Positions 14,184 through 22,776 of a stretch of DNA of 41,597 nucleotides are shown piece by piece; the stretch's first letter is position 1; each line of letters opens with the position of its first letter. A program made the position numbers and the translations under genes. This DNA comes from Sphingopyxis sp. (lineage in GTDB: Bacteria > Pseudomonadota > Alphaproteobacteria > Sphingomonadales > Sphingomonadaceae), in NCBI GenBank assembly GCA_016793775.1, contig JAEULK010000003.1, positions 1 to 41,597 on the forward strand, in the 5' to 3' direction. The notes under the pieces are model-generated. The model was not told where the DNA came from. It made no database searches and worked only from the letters and a program-made list of their open reading frames with translations.

Positions 14184-17100
14184 TCAACCCGGCAAATTCG
14201 CCTTGGTTGCCAGCAAGCCCGGCTTGTGCGGCGCGAGCTCGGCATCGGCCAGCGCGACCCATTTCGGCCCCGCAGTGTAGAGCAACGCCGCTTCGATCCG
14301 CCGTGCCGGGAAGATCACCGCGAGCGCGTCGCGATAGGCCGCCATCTGCCGCAGATAGGCGGGTGCCACCTCGCCCGCCGACGCCGGCACATGCCGCCCG
14401 GTCTTGTAATCGACCACCGTCACGGCATCGCCCGTCACCAGCAGCCGGTCGACGATCCCCACGATCACCGCGCCATGGACCACCGCCGACAGCGGCACTT
14501 CGGCGAGCGATCCCGGTCCGAAGATCGCGGCATGCGCCGGATCCTCGATCACCGTCAGCACTTCGTCGACCAGCGCGCCATGCGTCGCCGCATCGAGGTC
14601 GGGCGCCTGCACGCCCAGCCAGTGCATCGCCGCCGCGCGCCGCCGCGCCGGGGCGACCGGCGGCAGACGCTCGAACAGCGCATGGAGCAATAGCCCGCGC
14701 GACACCGCATCGGCGCGCGCCGTGCCCTGCGGCGGCACCGCGACATCGTCGTCGCCCAGCGCCGACGGCGCCAGCGGTCGCGGCGGCCGCGCCTCCTCGG
14801 GCGCGGGCCGCTGTGCCCAGTCGGGAACGACGAACGGCGCCGCGACCGGCGCCTTGGCTTTCACCGGCCGCGCCCATTTCTTCGCATGCACCGCATGGAC
14901 GCGCTTTTGTCCCCAGCGCGGCCCTGCATCCTGCCAGCCGAGCCCCATATCCGCCATCACCGCATCGACCGCGCTATGCCAATTGTCGGCGGGCAGCTCG
15001 TCCGATTTTCGCGTACCGGTGACGACCAGCAATTCCTCGGCGCGCGTCATCGCGACGTACAGCAGCCGCCAATGTTCCTGCAATTCGGCGCGGGCCTTCG
15101 CGTCATGCGCATCGGCGACCTTGCCGTGACGCTCCTCCTTGCCGAGCGCGAAGGCGGGCAATTTGTCCCAATTGCCGAGCGACAGGTCGAAACTCAATCT
15201 CTTCGACGCCGGATCGTCGGTCGCATCGGCGAGGATGACGATCGGCGCCTGCAAGCCCTTCGACCCGTGCACCGTCATCACGCGCACGACGTCGCTGCGC
15301 GCCTCGGTCTGGCGCTTGATGTCGGCGGTGCTCGCGTCGATCCGCGTCAGGAAACCGAGCAGGGACGGCACCTCGAACTGCTCGAAGGCCAGGGCCTGCG
15401 CGAGCAGTTCGTCGATCGGGTCGCGCGCCTCGCGCCCCAGCCGCGCATAGAGCCTCCGCCGCCCGTCGATCGGCCCCGACAAAATGCGATCGAGGAAGCG
15501 GAAAGGCGTGGTGAAATCGGCCATGCCGAGCAGGCCCCGCAGCGCCGCCATCGTTTCCGCCGGCACCTCCGCCTCGCGATCGCGAAGCGCCCCCCACAGC
15601 GACGACGTCCGCGCATGGGCAAAGCCGAACAGCGCCTCCTGCGACCAGCCGAACAGGGGCGAGACGAGCAAGGCGGACAGGTTGAGGTCGTCGAGCGGCT
15701 GTACCGCAAAGCGCATCGCCGCGAGCAGGTCCTGCACCGCGAGCGGCTGGGTCAGCGCGAAGCGATCGACACCCGCCACCGGCACATGGCGCGACTGGAG
15801 CCGCGCGACGATCCGCGCCGCCAGATCGCGGCGCCGCCGCACGAGGATCAGCACATCGCCCGGCGCGACGCTGCGCCCGTCCTTGCCATTGGCGATCCAG
15901 TCCTGCACCTCGTCGGCGATCGCCCGCGACAGCCGCAGGCTCGCGGGGTCGCTCGCCGCGGCGAGGCCGTCGGCGGGCGGGGCGCCTTCGCCGTCCTCGC
16001 TCTCGGCCTCGACCGCATCCTCTTCCTCGGCCCCATCGAGCGCCTTGCCCACCGGCAGCGGCTGCCACAGCTCGACGCGCCCCGGATGCGTGCTCTTGAA
16101 AGGCAGCGGTTGTTTTTCACCGCTGTCGAGCCCCATCAACTCGGTTGCGCCTGCCGCGATCCATTGGTCCACCACGTCGAGCACGGCGGGGCTCGACCGG
16201 TAATTGGTGACCAGATCGACGCCCTTGAAGGGCCGCCCGCCCTCCGCCGCGCGCTCGCCGAAGCGCAGCCGCGCCGCCTCAAACGCCGCGGGCTCGGTGC
16301 CCTGGAAGCCGAAGATCGCCTGTTTGCGGTCGCCGACGGTGAACATCGTGCGGACGCGCTCGTCCTTCGCGCCCTGGCCGACAAAAAACTCCTCGGCCAG
16401 CGACAGGACGATCGCCCATTGGCGCGCATTGGTGTCCTGCGCCTCATCGACCAATATATGGTCGGTGCGCTGGTCGAGCTTGAAGCGCACCCAGTCGCCG
16501 AAATCGCCGCGCCCGAGCAGGTGCAGCGCGATGCCGATCAGGTCGTCGAAATCGGCGAGCCCCGCCGCGCGCTTGGCGAGCGCATAGGCCTCGGCAAAGC
16601 GGCTGCCCAAATCCCAGGCGGCGGCAAGATCGTCGGCGACCGCCATCGCCGCCGCGTTCGCGACCAGCGCATCGACCGCCCCGACGATCCGCGTCGCGGC
16701 GCCCAGGCAATCGTGCATCTTGCCCGTTTCCTTGACGAAGTCGGCGCGCAGCTCGCCGGTCCCCGTGACGAAGCAAGTGCGCAGCGCCGCGAGCATCGCC
16801 CCGCGCCCGGCGGGATCGGCGCGCAGCCAGTCGCCCATCAGTGCGGCGCGCGTTTCGCCAGTCTTGGTGCCCCAAGCCCGCCCGCTCGCCGCGACTGCGG
16901 CACTATCGGCGTCGGCGACCAGCCCGCGCTCGAGCGCCGCGACCTGGAACGCCGCCGGATCGCCCTGCGGCAGTCCCAGCGCGTCGCGCACATCGCCCGC
17001 CTTGGGCGCGATGCGCGGCTGGTCGGCACCGCCGAAGCGCCCCGCGCAGCGGACGAGGAAGGCGATCGCCGCATCCTGCCCCATCCGCCGCGACAGCATC

Positions 17101-17639
17101 GCCGCAACGCCGCGCATCGCCTCGCCATCGGCGTCCTTCTGCCCGAGCAATTTGCCCAGCACCTCGCGCTGGAGCGCGCTCGCCTCGCTGTCCTCCAGGG
17201 GGCGGAAGCCCGGCAATATCTTCGCTTCCAATGGAAAGCTCGCGAGCAGGGTCTGGCAGAAGCTGTGGATCGTCTGGACGCGGATCGCGCCGCCCGGGCT
17301 GTCGATCACGGTGGCGAACAGCGAGCGCGCGCGGTCGAGAATATCCGGGGTTTCCCAGTTGGCGCCCAGCGCGCGCAGGTCGAGCCGCAGGTCGCCGTCG
17401 TCCATCCGCACCCACAGGGCGAGCCGCTCGTGGATGCGGTGCGCCATTTCGGCGGCCCCCGCCTTGGTGAAGGTGATGCACAGGATCGCCTCGGGCGACA
17501 CGCCGCCGAGCATCAGCCGCAGCACGCGCGCCGACAGCACCTGGGTCTTGCCCGTGCCCGCCGAGGCGCCGAGCCAGACATGATCGTCGGGGTTCGCGGC
17601 GGCGCTCTGGCCGGGATCGAGATCGAACAGCCGCGTCAT
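14184..17639 (-). CDS. addA: AddA, helicase-nuclease subunit for double-strand-break repair
   Basis: The 1151-residue protein is a UvrD/Rep-type helicase with a C-terminal RecB-like nuclease. Walker A is GASAGTGKT at 24-32, motif II is DEAQDTN near residue 420, motif III is GDRKQAIFGFQG, motif V/VI-type segments include VMTVHGSKGLQAPIVILAD and LYVAMTRAEELLVV, and the nuclease motif is VVDYKTGRH near the C-terminus. With AddB it resects DNA ends and loads RecA. ATG 17639 overlaps the addB stop (ATGA), so translation is coupled and stoichiometric. The in-frame ATG at 17687 lies inside addB and is unlikely. Confidence 0.95.
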   Translation of the reverse strand: MTRLFDLDPGQSAAANPDDHVWLGASAGTGKTQVLSARVLRLMLGGVSPEAILCITFTKAGAAEMAHRIHERLALWVRMDDGDLRLDLRALGANWETPDILDRARSLFATVIDSPGGAIRVQTIHSFCQTLLASFPLEAKILPGFRPLEDSEASALQREVLGKLLGQKDADGEAMRGVAAMLSRRMGQDAAIAFLVRCAGRFGGADQPRIAPKAGDVRDALGLPQGDPAAFQVAALERGLVADADSAAVAASGRAWGTKTGETRAALMGDWLRADPAGRGAMLAALRTCFVTGTGELRADFVKETGKMHDCLGAATRIVGAVDALVANAAAMAVADDLAAAWDLGSRFAEAYALAKRAAGLADFDDLIGIALHLLGRGDFGDWVRFKLDQRTDHILVDEAQDTNARQWAIVLSLAEEFFVGQGAKDERVRTMFTVGDRKQAIFGFQGTEPAAFEAARLRFGERAAEGGRPFKGVDLVTNYRSSPAVLDVVDQWIAAGATELMGLDSGEKQPLPFKSTHPGRVELWQPLPVGKALDGAEEEDAVEAESEDGEGAPPADGLAAASDPASLRLSRAIADEVQDWIANGKDGRSVAPGDVLILVRRRRDLAARIVARLQSRHVPVAGVDRFALTQPLAVQDLLAAMRFAVQPLDDLNLSALLVSPLFGWSQEALFGFAHARTSSLWGALRDREAEVPAETMAALRGLLGMADFTTPFRFLDRILSGPIDGRRRLYARLGREARDPIDELLAQALAFEQFEVPSLLGFLTRIDASTADIKRQTEARSDVVRVMTVHGSKGLQAPIVILADATDDPASKRLSFDLSLGNWDKLPAFALGKEERHGKVADAHDAKARAELQEHWRLLYVAMTRAEELLVVTGTRKSDELPADNWHSAVDAVMADMGLGWQDAGPRWGQKRVHAVHAKKWARPVKAKAPVAAPFVVPDWAQRPAPEEARPPRPLAPSALGDDDVAVPPQGTARADAVSRGLLLHALFERLPPVAPARRRAAAMHWLGVQAPDLDAATHGALVDEVLTVIEDPAHAAIFGPGSLAEVPLSAVVHGAVIVGIVDRLLVTGDAVTVVDYKTGRHVPASAGEVAPAYLRQMAAYRDALAVIFPARRIEAALLYTAGPKWVALADAELAPHKPGLLATKANLPG

Positions 17640-20600
17640 GCCGGACCGCCGTCGTCGGGGGTGGTGCCGTCGCCGCGCCCGAACCATTCGTCGCGGCGCA
17701 TCAGCTGGTCGAAATCATCATAGCGCCGGCCCGCATCGCCCGGCACGAACGGCGCCTGCCCGAGCAGGAAGCGCTCGGCGAGATCGGCGAGCGCCTCCGC
17801 CGCGCGCTCGACCGCTTCCGCCGCCGTCTTCAGCGCGCGCCGCCCGCCGTGCGTCGGCGATATCTTGCCCTCCTCGCCCTTGGCGCGGTCGCGTTTCAGG
17901 CTCCAATATTCGAGCGCGCCCACCGGCGCCGCATCGAGCCCGTCGGCCTGCCCCGCCTCGGCGATCAACCCGAGCAGGCCGAGCTGGTTGTCGAGCCCCG
18001 CCGCCGCCGCGGTACCAGACGGCGCCGCGCCGCTCTTGTAATCGACGATCGCGAGGCTGCCGTCGGCGAGCTGGTCGATGCGGTCGGCCTTGCCGTGCAG
18101 CCGGATGCCGCCCGTTACCATCGCGCCCTCGACCTCGCTCGCGACCGGCCAGCGGGTCTCGCGCTCGGCCCACACCCGCTCGGCGGCCCAGCGCAGCGAC
18201 GGCACGATGCGCGGCAGCCAGAAGGCGCGCGCCAGCGCGTCGAGCGCCGGGTCGGCGGCGAGCGCCGTCAGTTCGCTCTCCAGCGCCGCCTCGGTCATCC
18301 CGGCGCGGTGCCAATCCTCGAGCAGCTTGTGCACGCGCGTGCCGAACCATTTGGCGTCGGGCCCCTGGCTCAGCGGGTCGAGCGCGCTCAGCCGCAGGAT
18401 CTTCGCCGCGTAAAAGGCGAAGGGATCGCGCGCGAGCTGATCGACCCCGGTAACGCTGATCTTATCGGGCCGCGCCTCGGGCGGCGGCGCGACCGCGGGG
18501 CGCGGCGCGGGGTGCGGATCGCCCGGCGGGACGTCGAGCAGCGCGGCCAGTCCGGTCACGGGTTGCCCGCCGATTTGCGCGGCGGGCAATTCGCCCGCCA
18601 GCGCGCTCAGCCGCAGCCAGAAGCGCGACGCGACCGCGGGGTCGCCGCCGCTGCGCCGCGCGCGGGTCACCACCACCTTGCGCGCCGCGAGCGCGCCGGC
18701 GAAATCATGCGCCGCCATGCCCTGCTGCCGCTCGGGCGCGGCGAGGCCGAGCAGGCGGCGGATGCCCGGCGCGAGCCAGGGGTCGGGGGTCAGCGCCTGC
18801 GGCCAGCGCCCTTCGTCGAGCCCGCCGAGGATCATCACATCGGCGCGCTGCAACCGTGCCTCGAGCAGCCCCCAGATGAACAGCCGCGGATGCCCGCCAT
18901 AGGGCGGCCGGACGCTCTCGCCACCGAGCAGGTCGGCGAGCATCGCGGGAAAATCGGTCGGCGCGACGAGGGCGGGGCCGGCACCCTTGGCCAGCGCCCA
19001 GCGATCGAACAGGTCGGCGAGCTGCCGCCCCGCAGGCCCTGCCCACACCGCATCGCCGGTCAGCCAGCCGAGCGCCGCCTGCAAGGCTGCGAGCAAAGTC
19101 GTCGGCGGCACCGCCGTTCCCGCGCTCAGCGGGGCAAGATGCTTGCCCAGCCCGGCGACCAGCTCGCTCCACCAGCCGTGCAGCGCCGCCGCGGCGCCAT
19201 GGCCGCGCGCCTTGCCGTCGGCGGCGAGCAGCGCGAGGCGCACCGATACCCCGTCCCAGCCCGGGGTCAGGCCCGGCTGGCGCAGCAGCAGGTCGAGCCG
19301 CCTTACCTGGTCGAGCCAGGGCAGCCGCGCCTCGCCCTCCCGCACCAGCGGGTGGCCGAGTACCGTCAGCAGTCGCACGGGATCGAAGCGCGCGGCAAGT
19401 TCGGCGAGCCCGAGCAGCAAGGTGCCCGGCGGCAATTTCGCCAGCGGCCGCCCGGCGCTGTCGTCGACCATGATGTCCCAGCGCGCCAGTGCGCTCGCGA
19501 CGCGCTCGGCCAGCGCGCGGTCGGGGGTAACCAGCGCCGCAGTGCGCCCCGGCGTCTCGACCGCCGCGCGCATCATCAGCGCGATGCCCTGCGCCTCCTG
19601 CCCGTCGTCGGCGAACACCGCACCCGACAGGCCGGCGATCCCGGCGCCAAGGTCGGCCTTATCCTGCCAGCGCGCGGTGTAGGCGGCGGGGGCGAAGAGC
19701 AGCGAGACGAAATCGGCGCGCGCGTCGGGGCCGTCGAAATCCGACACGCCCTCCCAGGTCCGCACCTCGCCGCGCGCGACGCCCATGCGCCCGAGCAGCA
19801 GCTTCAGATGATATTGCGGATGCGTCTCCAGCGGCCGCGCCGGGTTTTCGGGGTTGGAGGCGACCGGCCCGAGCGCCTCCCATTCTTCCTCCGCCATGCC
19901 GAGGTCGAGCCCCGGCAACACGACCATGCCGCGCTCCATGGCGGCGGCGGTGCGCAGCAGCCGCGCGATCGCGGGCGCGGCGGTGGTGATCCCCGCCGCG
20001 ACGACGAAGCGCGCCGGCGGCGCGACGCGCCAGCCCTGGCTCACCCGGTCGAGCAGGCGGTTGCGCCGTTCGGCACGGTCGATCATCGCCGCGCGTGCCA
20101 GTTCGGCGGGCCAATGTTCGACGAGCAGGCGCAGCCGCTCCCACGACGCCTGCCAATGCTGCGCGAGGTCGCCGAGGAGCGCCTTGATCTCGGCGAGCCG
20201 CGCGGGCGCGACCTCCTCATAATGGAGCTGGTCGATCACCCGCCCCAGCCCTTCGGCGAGCTGGAACGCCGCGGCGCCGGTGATCGCCTCCTCGCCCGCG
20301 GGCTGGTGTGTCTCGATCAGCGCCGCGAGCATCAGCCGCCGCCGCAACGGGTCGATCGCGGGGGGGAGGGCGGCGCTCTCGTCGATCGGGTCGAGCGCCA
20401 GTGCGACCTCCTCGTCGAGGTCGGCGTCGCCGATCACCACGAGCCGCGGCATCAGCAGGCCTTGCCCGCCCGCGCGCACGAACGCCGCCTGCACCGCGCT
20501 GCGCGCCCGGTTGCTCGGCAGCAGGATCAGTCCCTCGGCCAGCCCCAGCGCGCCATCGGCGAAACGGTCGATCAGCCCCGCGGCGAGCGCGTCGGCAAAG

Positions 20601-20647
20601 GCCCGCTGGACCGGGATCGAAAAGATAGTCGGCTTGGCGTCAGCCAT
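17636..20647 (-). CDS. addB: AddB, nuclease subunit of the AddAB complex
   Basis: The 1003-residue protein matches alphaproteobacterial AddB: N-terminal FSIPVQRAFADALAAGLIDRF, LILLPSNRARSAVQAAF, a long degenerate-helicase middle with DVMILGGLDEGRWPQALTPDPWLAP, and a C-terminal RecB-family nuclease domain (LHGKADRIDQLADGSLAIVDYKSG near 860-885). No functional Walker A is apparent, as expected for AddB in this group. It forms the second nuclease and Chi-scanning arm of AddAB. Its start overlaps the murU end by 8 bases and its stop overlaps addA by 4. Confidence 0.94.
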   Translation of the reverse strand: MADAKPTIFSIPVQRAFADALAAGLIDRFADGALGLAEGLILLPSNRARSAVQAAFVRAGGQGLLMPRLVVIGDADLDEEVALALDPIDESAALPPAIDPLRRRLMLAALIETHQPAGEEAITGAAAFQLAEGLGRVIDQLHYEEVAPARLAEIKALLGDLAQHWQASWERLRLLVEHWPAELARAAMIDRAERRNRLLDRVSQGWRVAPPARFVVAAGITTAAPAIARLLRTAAAMERGMVVLPGLDLGMAEEEWEALGPVASNPENPARPLETHPQYHLKLLLGRMGVARGEVRTWEGVSDFDGPDARADFVSLLFAPAAYTARWQDKADLGAGIAGLSGAVFADDGQEAQGIALMMRAAVETPGRTAALVTPDRALAERVASALARWDIMVDDSAGRPLAKLPPGTLLLGLAELAARFDPVRLLTVLGHPLVREGEARLPWLDQVRRLDLLLRQPGLTPGWDGVSVRLALLAADGKARGHGAAAALHGWWSELVAGLGKHLAPLSAGTAVPPTTLLAALQAALGWLTGDAVWAGPAGRQLADLFDRWALAKGAGPALVAPTDFPAMLADLLGGESVRPPYGGHPRLFIWGLLEARLQRADVMILGGLDEGRWPQALTPDPWLAPGIRRLLGLAAPERQQGMAAHDFAGALAARKVVVTRARRSGGDPAVASRFWLRLSALAGELPAAQIGGQPVTGLAALLDVPPGDPHPAPRPAVAPPPEARPDKISVTGVDQLARDPFAFYAAKILRLSALDPLSQGPDAKWFGTRVHKLLEDWHRAGMTEAALESELTALAADPALDALARAFWLPRIVPSLRWAAERVWAERETRWPVASEVEGAMVTGGIRLHGKADRIDQLADGSLAIVDYKSGAAPSGTAAAAGLDNQLGLLGLIAEAGQADGLDAAPVGALEYWSLKRDRAKGEEGKISPTHGGRRALKTAAEAVERAAEALADLAERFLLGQAPFVPGDAGRRYDDFDQLMRRDEWFGRGDGTTPDDGGPA

Positions 20648-21359
20648 CCGTCAGCGCGGCTTCGGTCGGCCCGATGCTCGCCGGAGTGCCGACGTCGAAC
20701 CATTGCCCCATGTGCGACAGCCCATAGAGCCGCCCCGCGGCGATCGCGCGGTCCCAGAAGATATTGGTCGAAAACGGCCCCTCGGGCGCATCGACGAGTA
20801 AGCGCCGCGACACCAGCTGGACGCCGGTATAGACGAAGGGGGCGATGCGGCCGGGCTTTCGGCGCGACAATTGTCCGGTGGGGTCCATGTGGAAATCGCC
20901 GCGGCCGCCGTGCCCGGTCGCGCTCGCCTGGCGGATCACCAGCAGCAGCGCGTCCATGCGCTCGCCGTCCCAGTGGCGCGCGAGCTGCTCGATGCTGTCC
21001 TGCGGCCCGTCGGTCCAGATATTGTCGCTGTTGACGATCAGGATCGGGTCGCCGGTCAGCTGCGGCAGCGCCTTCATCATCCCGCCGCCGGTTTCGAGCA
21101 GCCGGTCGCGCTCGTCCGAAATCGCGATGGTGAAGGGGCGCTTCTGTGCCGCGAGATGCGCTTCGAGCGCGTCGGCGAGATAATGGACGTTGACCACGAC
21201 ATGGCCGATCCCCGCCGCCTCGATGCGGTCGAGGCTATGGTCGATCAGCGGCTTGCCCGCGACGCGCACCAGCGGCTTGGGCCGGGTGGCGGTCAGCGGA
21301 CGCATGCGCTTGCCCAGCCCGGCCGCCATCACCATCGCGCTTTCGATCTTCGCGCTCAC
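20640..21359 (-). CDS. murU: Nucleotidyltransferase, probable MurNAc-1-phosphate uridylyltransferase (MurU)
   Basis: The 239-residue enzyme has the sugar-nucleotidyltransferase signature AAGLGKRMRPLT (12-23), RPKPLVRVAGKPLIDH, LLETGGGMMKAL and VNSDNIW. It resembles MurU, which turns MurNAc-1-phosphate and UTP into UDP-MurNAc in peptidoglycan recycling, and lies directly after an AmgK-like kinase gene, the pair that makes this bypass. Mannose-1-phosphate guanylyltransferase is the common generic name and remains an alternative. The start is GTG 21359, overlapping the kinase stop as GTGA; the much longer open frame upstream runs through the kinase gene and is not coding. Confidence 0.85.
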   Translation of the reverse strand: MSAKIESAMVMAAGLGKRMRPLTATRPKPLVRVAGKPLIDHSLDRIEAAGIGHVVVNVHYLADALEAHLAAQKRPFTIAISDERDRLLETGGGMMKALPQLTGDPILIVNSDNIWTDGPQDSIEQLARHWDGERMDALLLVIRQASATGHGGRGDFHMDPTGQLSRRKPGRIAPFVYTGVQLVSRRLLVDAPEGPFSTNIFWDRAIAAGRLYGLSHMGQWFDVGTPASIGPTEAALTDG

Positions 21360-22327
21360 AGCCACGCCTCCGCCCTTTTGTCGGCGGGGATATTGGCATC
21401 GAACCATTGCCGGGCGGGGACAAGCGCCGGATGCGCGAGATCGCGTTCGAGCAGCCCCCACATGCGCGGCTGGAAGCGGCGATATCCGTCCTTGCCGTCG
21501 CGTTTCCACAGCCGCACGAAGACGCCGAGGATGCGCGTGTTGCGCTGCGCGGCGAGCGCCCAATAGGCGTGTTCGATATCAAGCCCCGTCGCCTCTTGGT
21601 AGCGCGCGAGCATCGCCGCCTCGACCGCGGGACTCACGTCGCGCCGCGCATCCTCGAGCACCGAGGCGAGGTCATAGGCGGGGTGGCCGACGAGCGCGTC
21701 CTGGAAATCGAGCAGGCCATAATGTTCGACCCCGGCCTTGTCGCCAACCAGCATGATATTCTCGGCATGGAAATCGCGCAGCACGGTGACGCGCGGCAGG
21801 CCGTCCAGCTCGACCGGGCGCAAGGCCGCTTCCCAGGCGGCGCGGAACGCATCGCGGTCGGCCTCGATGCCCATCGCCGGGCAATACCAGTCGGCGAACA
21901 GCATCACCTCGTCGAGCCATTGGTCGAACCCGTGCACCGGCAGCCCGGCCATCGGCGGCCGCGCATGGAGGTGGACGAGCAGGTCGGTGACCCCGGCATA
22001 ATGCGCCATCTCGTCGGGCAGCGCGGCATCGACCGTCTCACGCAGCCGCACATCGCCGAAATCCTCGATAAGCAGCAGCCCGCGCTCCAGGTCGCGCGCG
22101 AAGATCGTCGGGGCATTCAGCCCCTGGTCGCACAGATATTCGGCGATAGCGATGAAGGGACGCGGGTCCTCGTGCGGCGGCGGCGCGTCCATCAGCACCG
22201 CGCGGCGGTCGCCGTCGACGATGCGGAAATAGCGCCGGAACGACGCGTCACCCGCGAGCGGCAATATCTGGGCATCGCCCCAGCCATGCGCGGCGAGGAA
22301 GGCGGGCGCATGCGCGGGCGGAATCAT
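21356..22327 (-). CDS. amgK: Sugar anomeric kinase AmgK-like (aminoglycoside phosphotransferase fold)
   Basis: The 323-residue protein has a kinase-like fold of the APH family: GDASFRRYFRI (nucleotide loop, 26-36), LLLIEDFGD, the catalytic loop VLRDFHAENIM with Asp185 and Asn190, and the metal motif LLDFQD (205-210). With the adjacent MurU-like enzyme it fits AmgK, which phosphorylates MurNAc and GlcNAc at C1 and bypasses de novo UDP-MurNAc synthesis, giving fosfomycin tolerance in species that have it. ATG 22327 overlaps the tsaE stop (ATGA); ATG 22339 is an alternative. Choline or aminoglycoside kinase is unlikely from context. Confidence 0.85.
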   Translation of the reverse strand: MIPPAHAPAFLAAHGWGDAQILPLAGDASFRRYFRIVDGDRRAVLMDAPPPHEDPRPFIAIAEYLCDQGLNAPTIFARDLERGLLLIEDFGDVRLRETVDAALPDEMAHYAGVTDLLVHLHARPPMAGLPVHGFDQWLDEVMLFADWYCPAMGIEADRDAFRAAWEAALRPVELDGLPRVTVLRDFHAENIMLVGDKAGVEHYGLLDFQDALVGHPAYDLASVLEDARRDVSPAVEAAMLARYQEATGLDIEHAYWALAAQRNTRILGVFVRLWKRDGKDGYRRFQPRMWGLLERDLAHPALVPARQWFDANIPADKRAEAWL

Positions 22328-22776
22328 CGGAGCGGCCATCGGCTCCCCCAAGACGTCGGCACCGCGGCTGTCAAGGCGCGCGCGTCGCCGCTTCCCGAAA
22401 TCGTCAGCGACAGCACCTCCGCCCACCCCTGCGACCCCAGCCGCTCGGGCCATTCGATCAACAGCGCGCCGTCGTACGCATAGTCGTCGAGACCAAGCTC
22501 GATCAGCTCATCCTCGTCCTCGATCCGGTACAGATCGACATGCGCGATGGCGAGGTCGACCTCGGGCGGCGCATAGGGCTGGACGATCGCAAAGGTGGGA
22601 CTCGGCGCCTCGCCGACCAGCCCGCGCGCCTTCAGCATCGCGCGCGCCAGCGTCGTCTTTCCGGCGCCGAGATCGCCCGACAACAGCACGACATCGCCCG
22701 CGATCAGCGCGGCACCGATGGCGCTCCCGATCCGCTCGGCCTCGGCGAGGGTATAGTCGAAACGATAGTCTGTCAT
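22324..22776 (-). CDS. tsaE: tRNA threonylcarbamoyladenosine biosynthesis ATPase TsaE
   Basis: The 150-residue P-loop ATPase has Walker A GDLGAGKTT at 34-42, the switch SPTFAIVQPY, HVDLYRI with the Walker B-like Asp, and LIEWPERLG. TsaE acts with TsaB and TsaD in the t6A37 modification of ANN-decoding tRNAs. Start and stop overlap divL and amgK by 4 bases each (ATGA), so it sits in the middle of a chain of coupled cistrons. Confidence 0.95.
   Translation of the reverse strand: MTDYRFDYTLAEAERIGSAIGAALIAGDVVLLSGDLGAGKTTLARAMLKARGLVGEAPSPTFAIVQPYAPPEVDLAIAHVDLYRIEDEDELIELGLDDYAYDGALLIEWPERLGSQGWAEVLSLTISGSGDARALTAAVPTSWGSRWPLR

Noticed and set aside
14886-17723. A 945-codon plus-strand open frame opposite addA
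   Set aside because: It is the antisense shadow of a clear AddA gene; composition is Arg/Gln/Ala biased and no domain is seen.
17849-21034. A 1061-codon plus-strand open frame opposite addB and murU
   Set aside because: It is the antisense shadow of AddB and MurU with no motif and biased composition.
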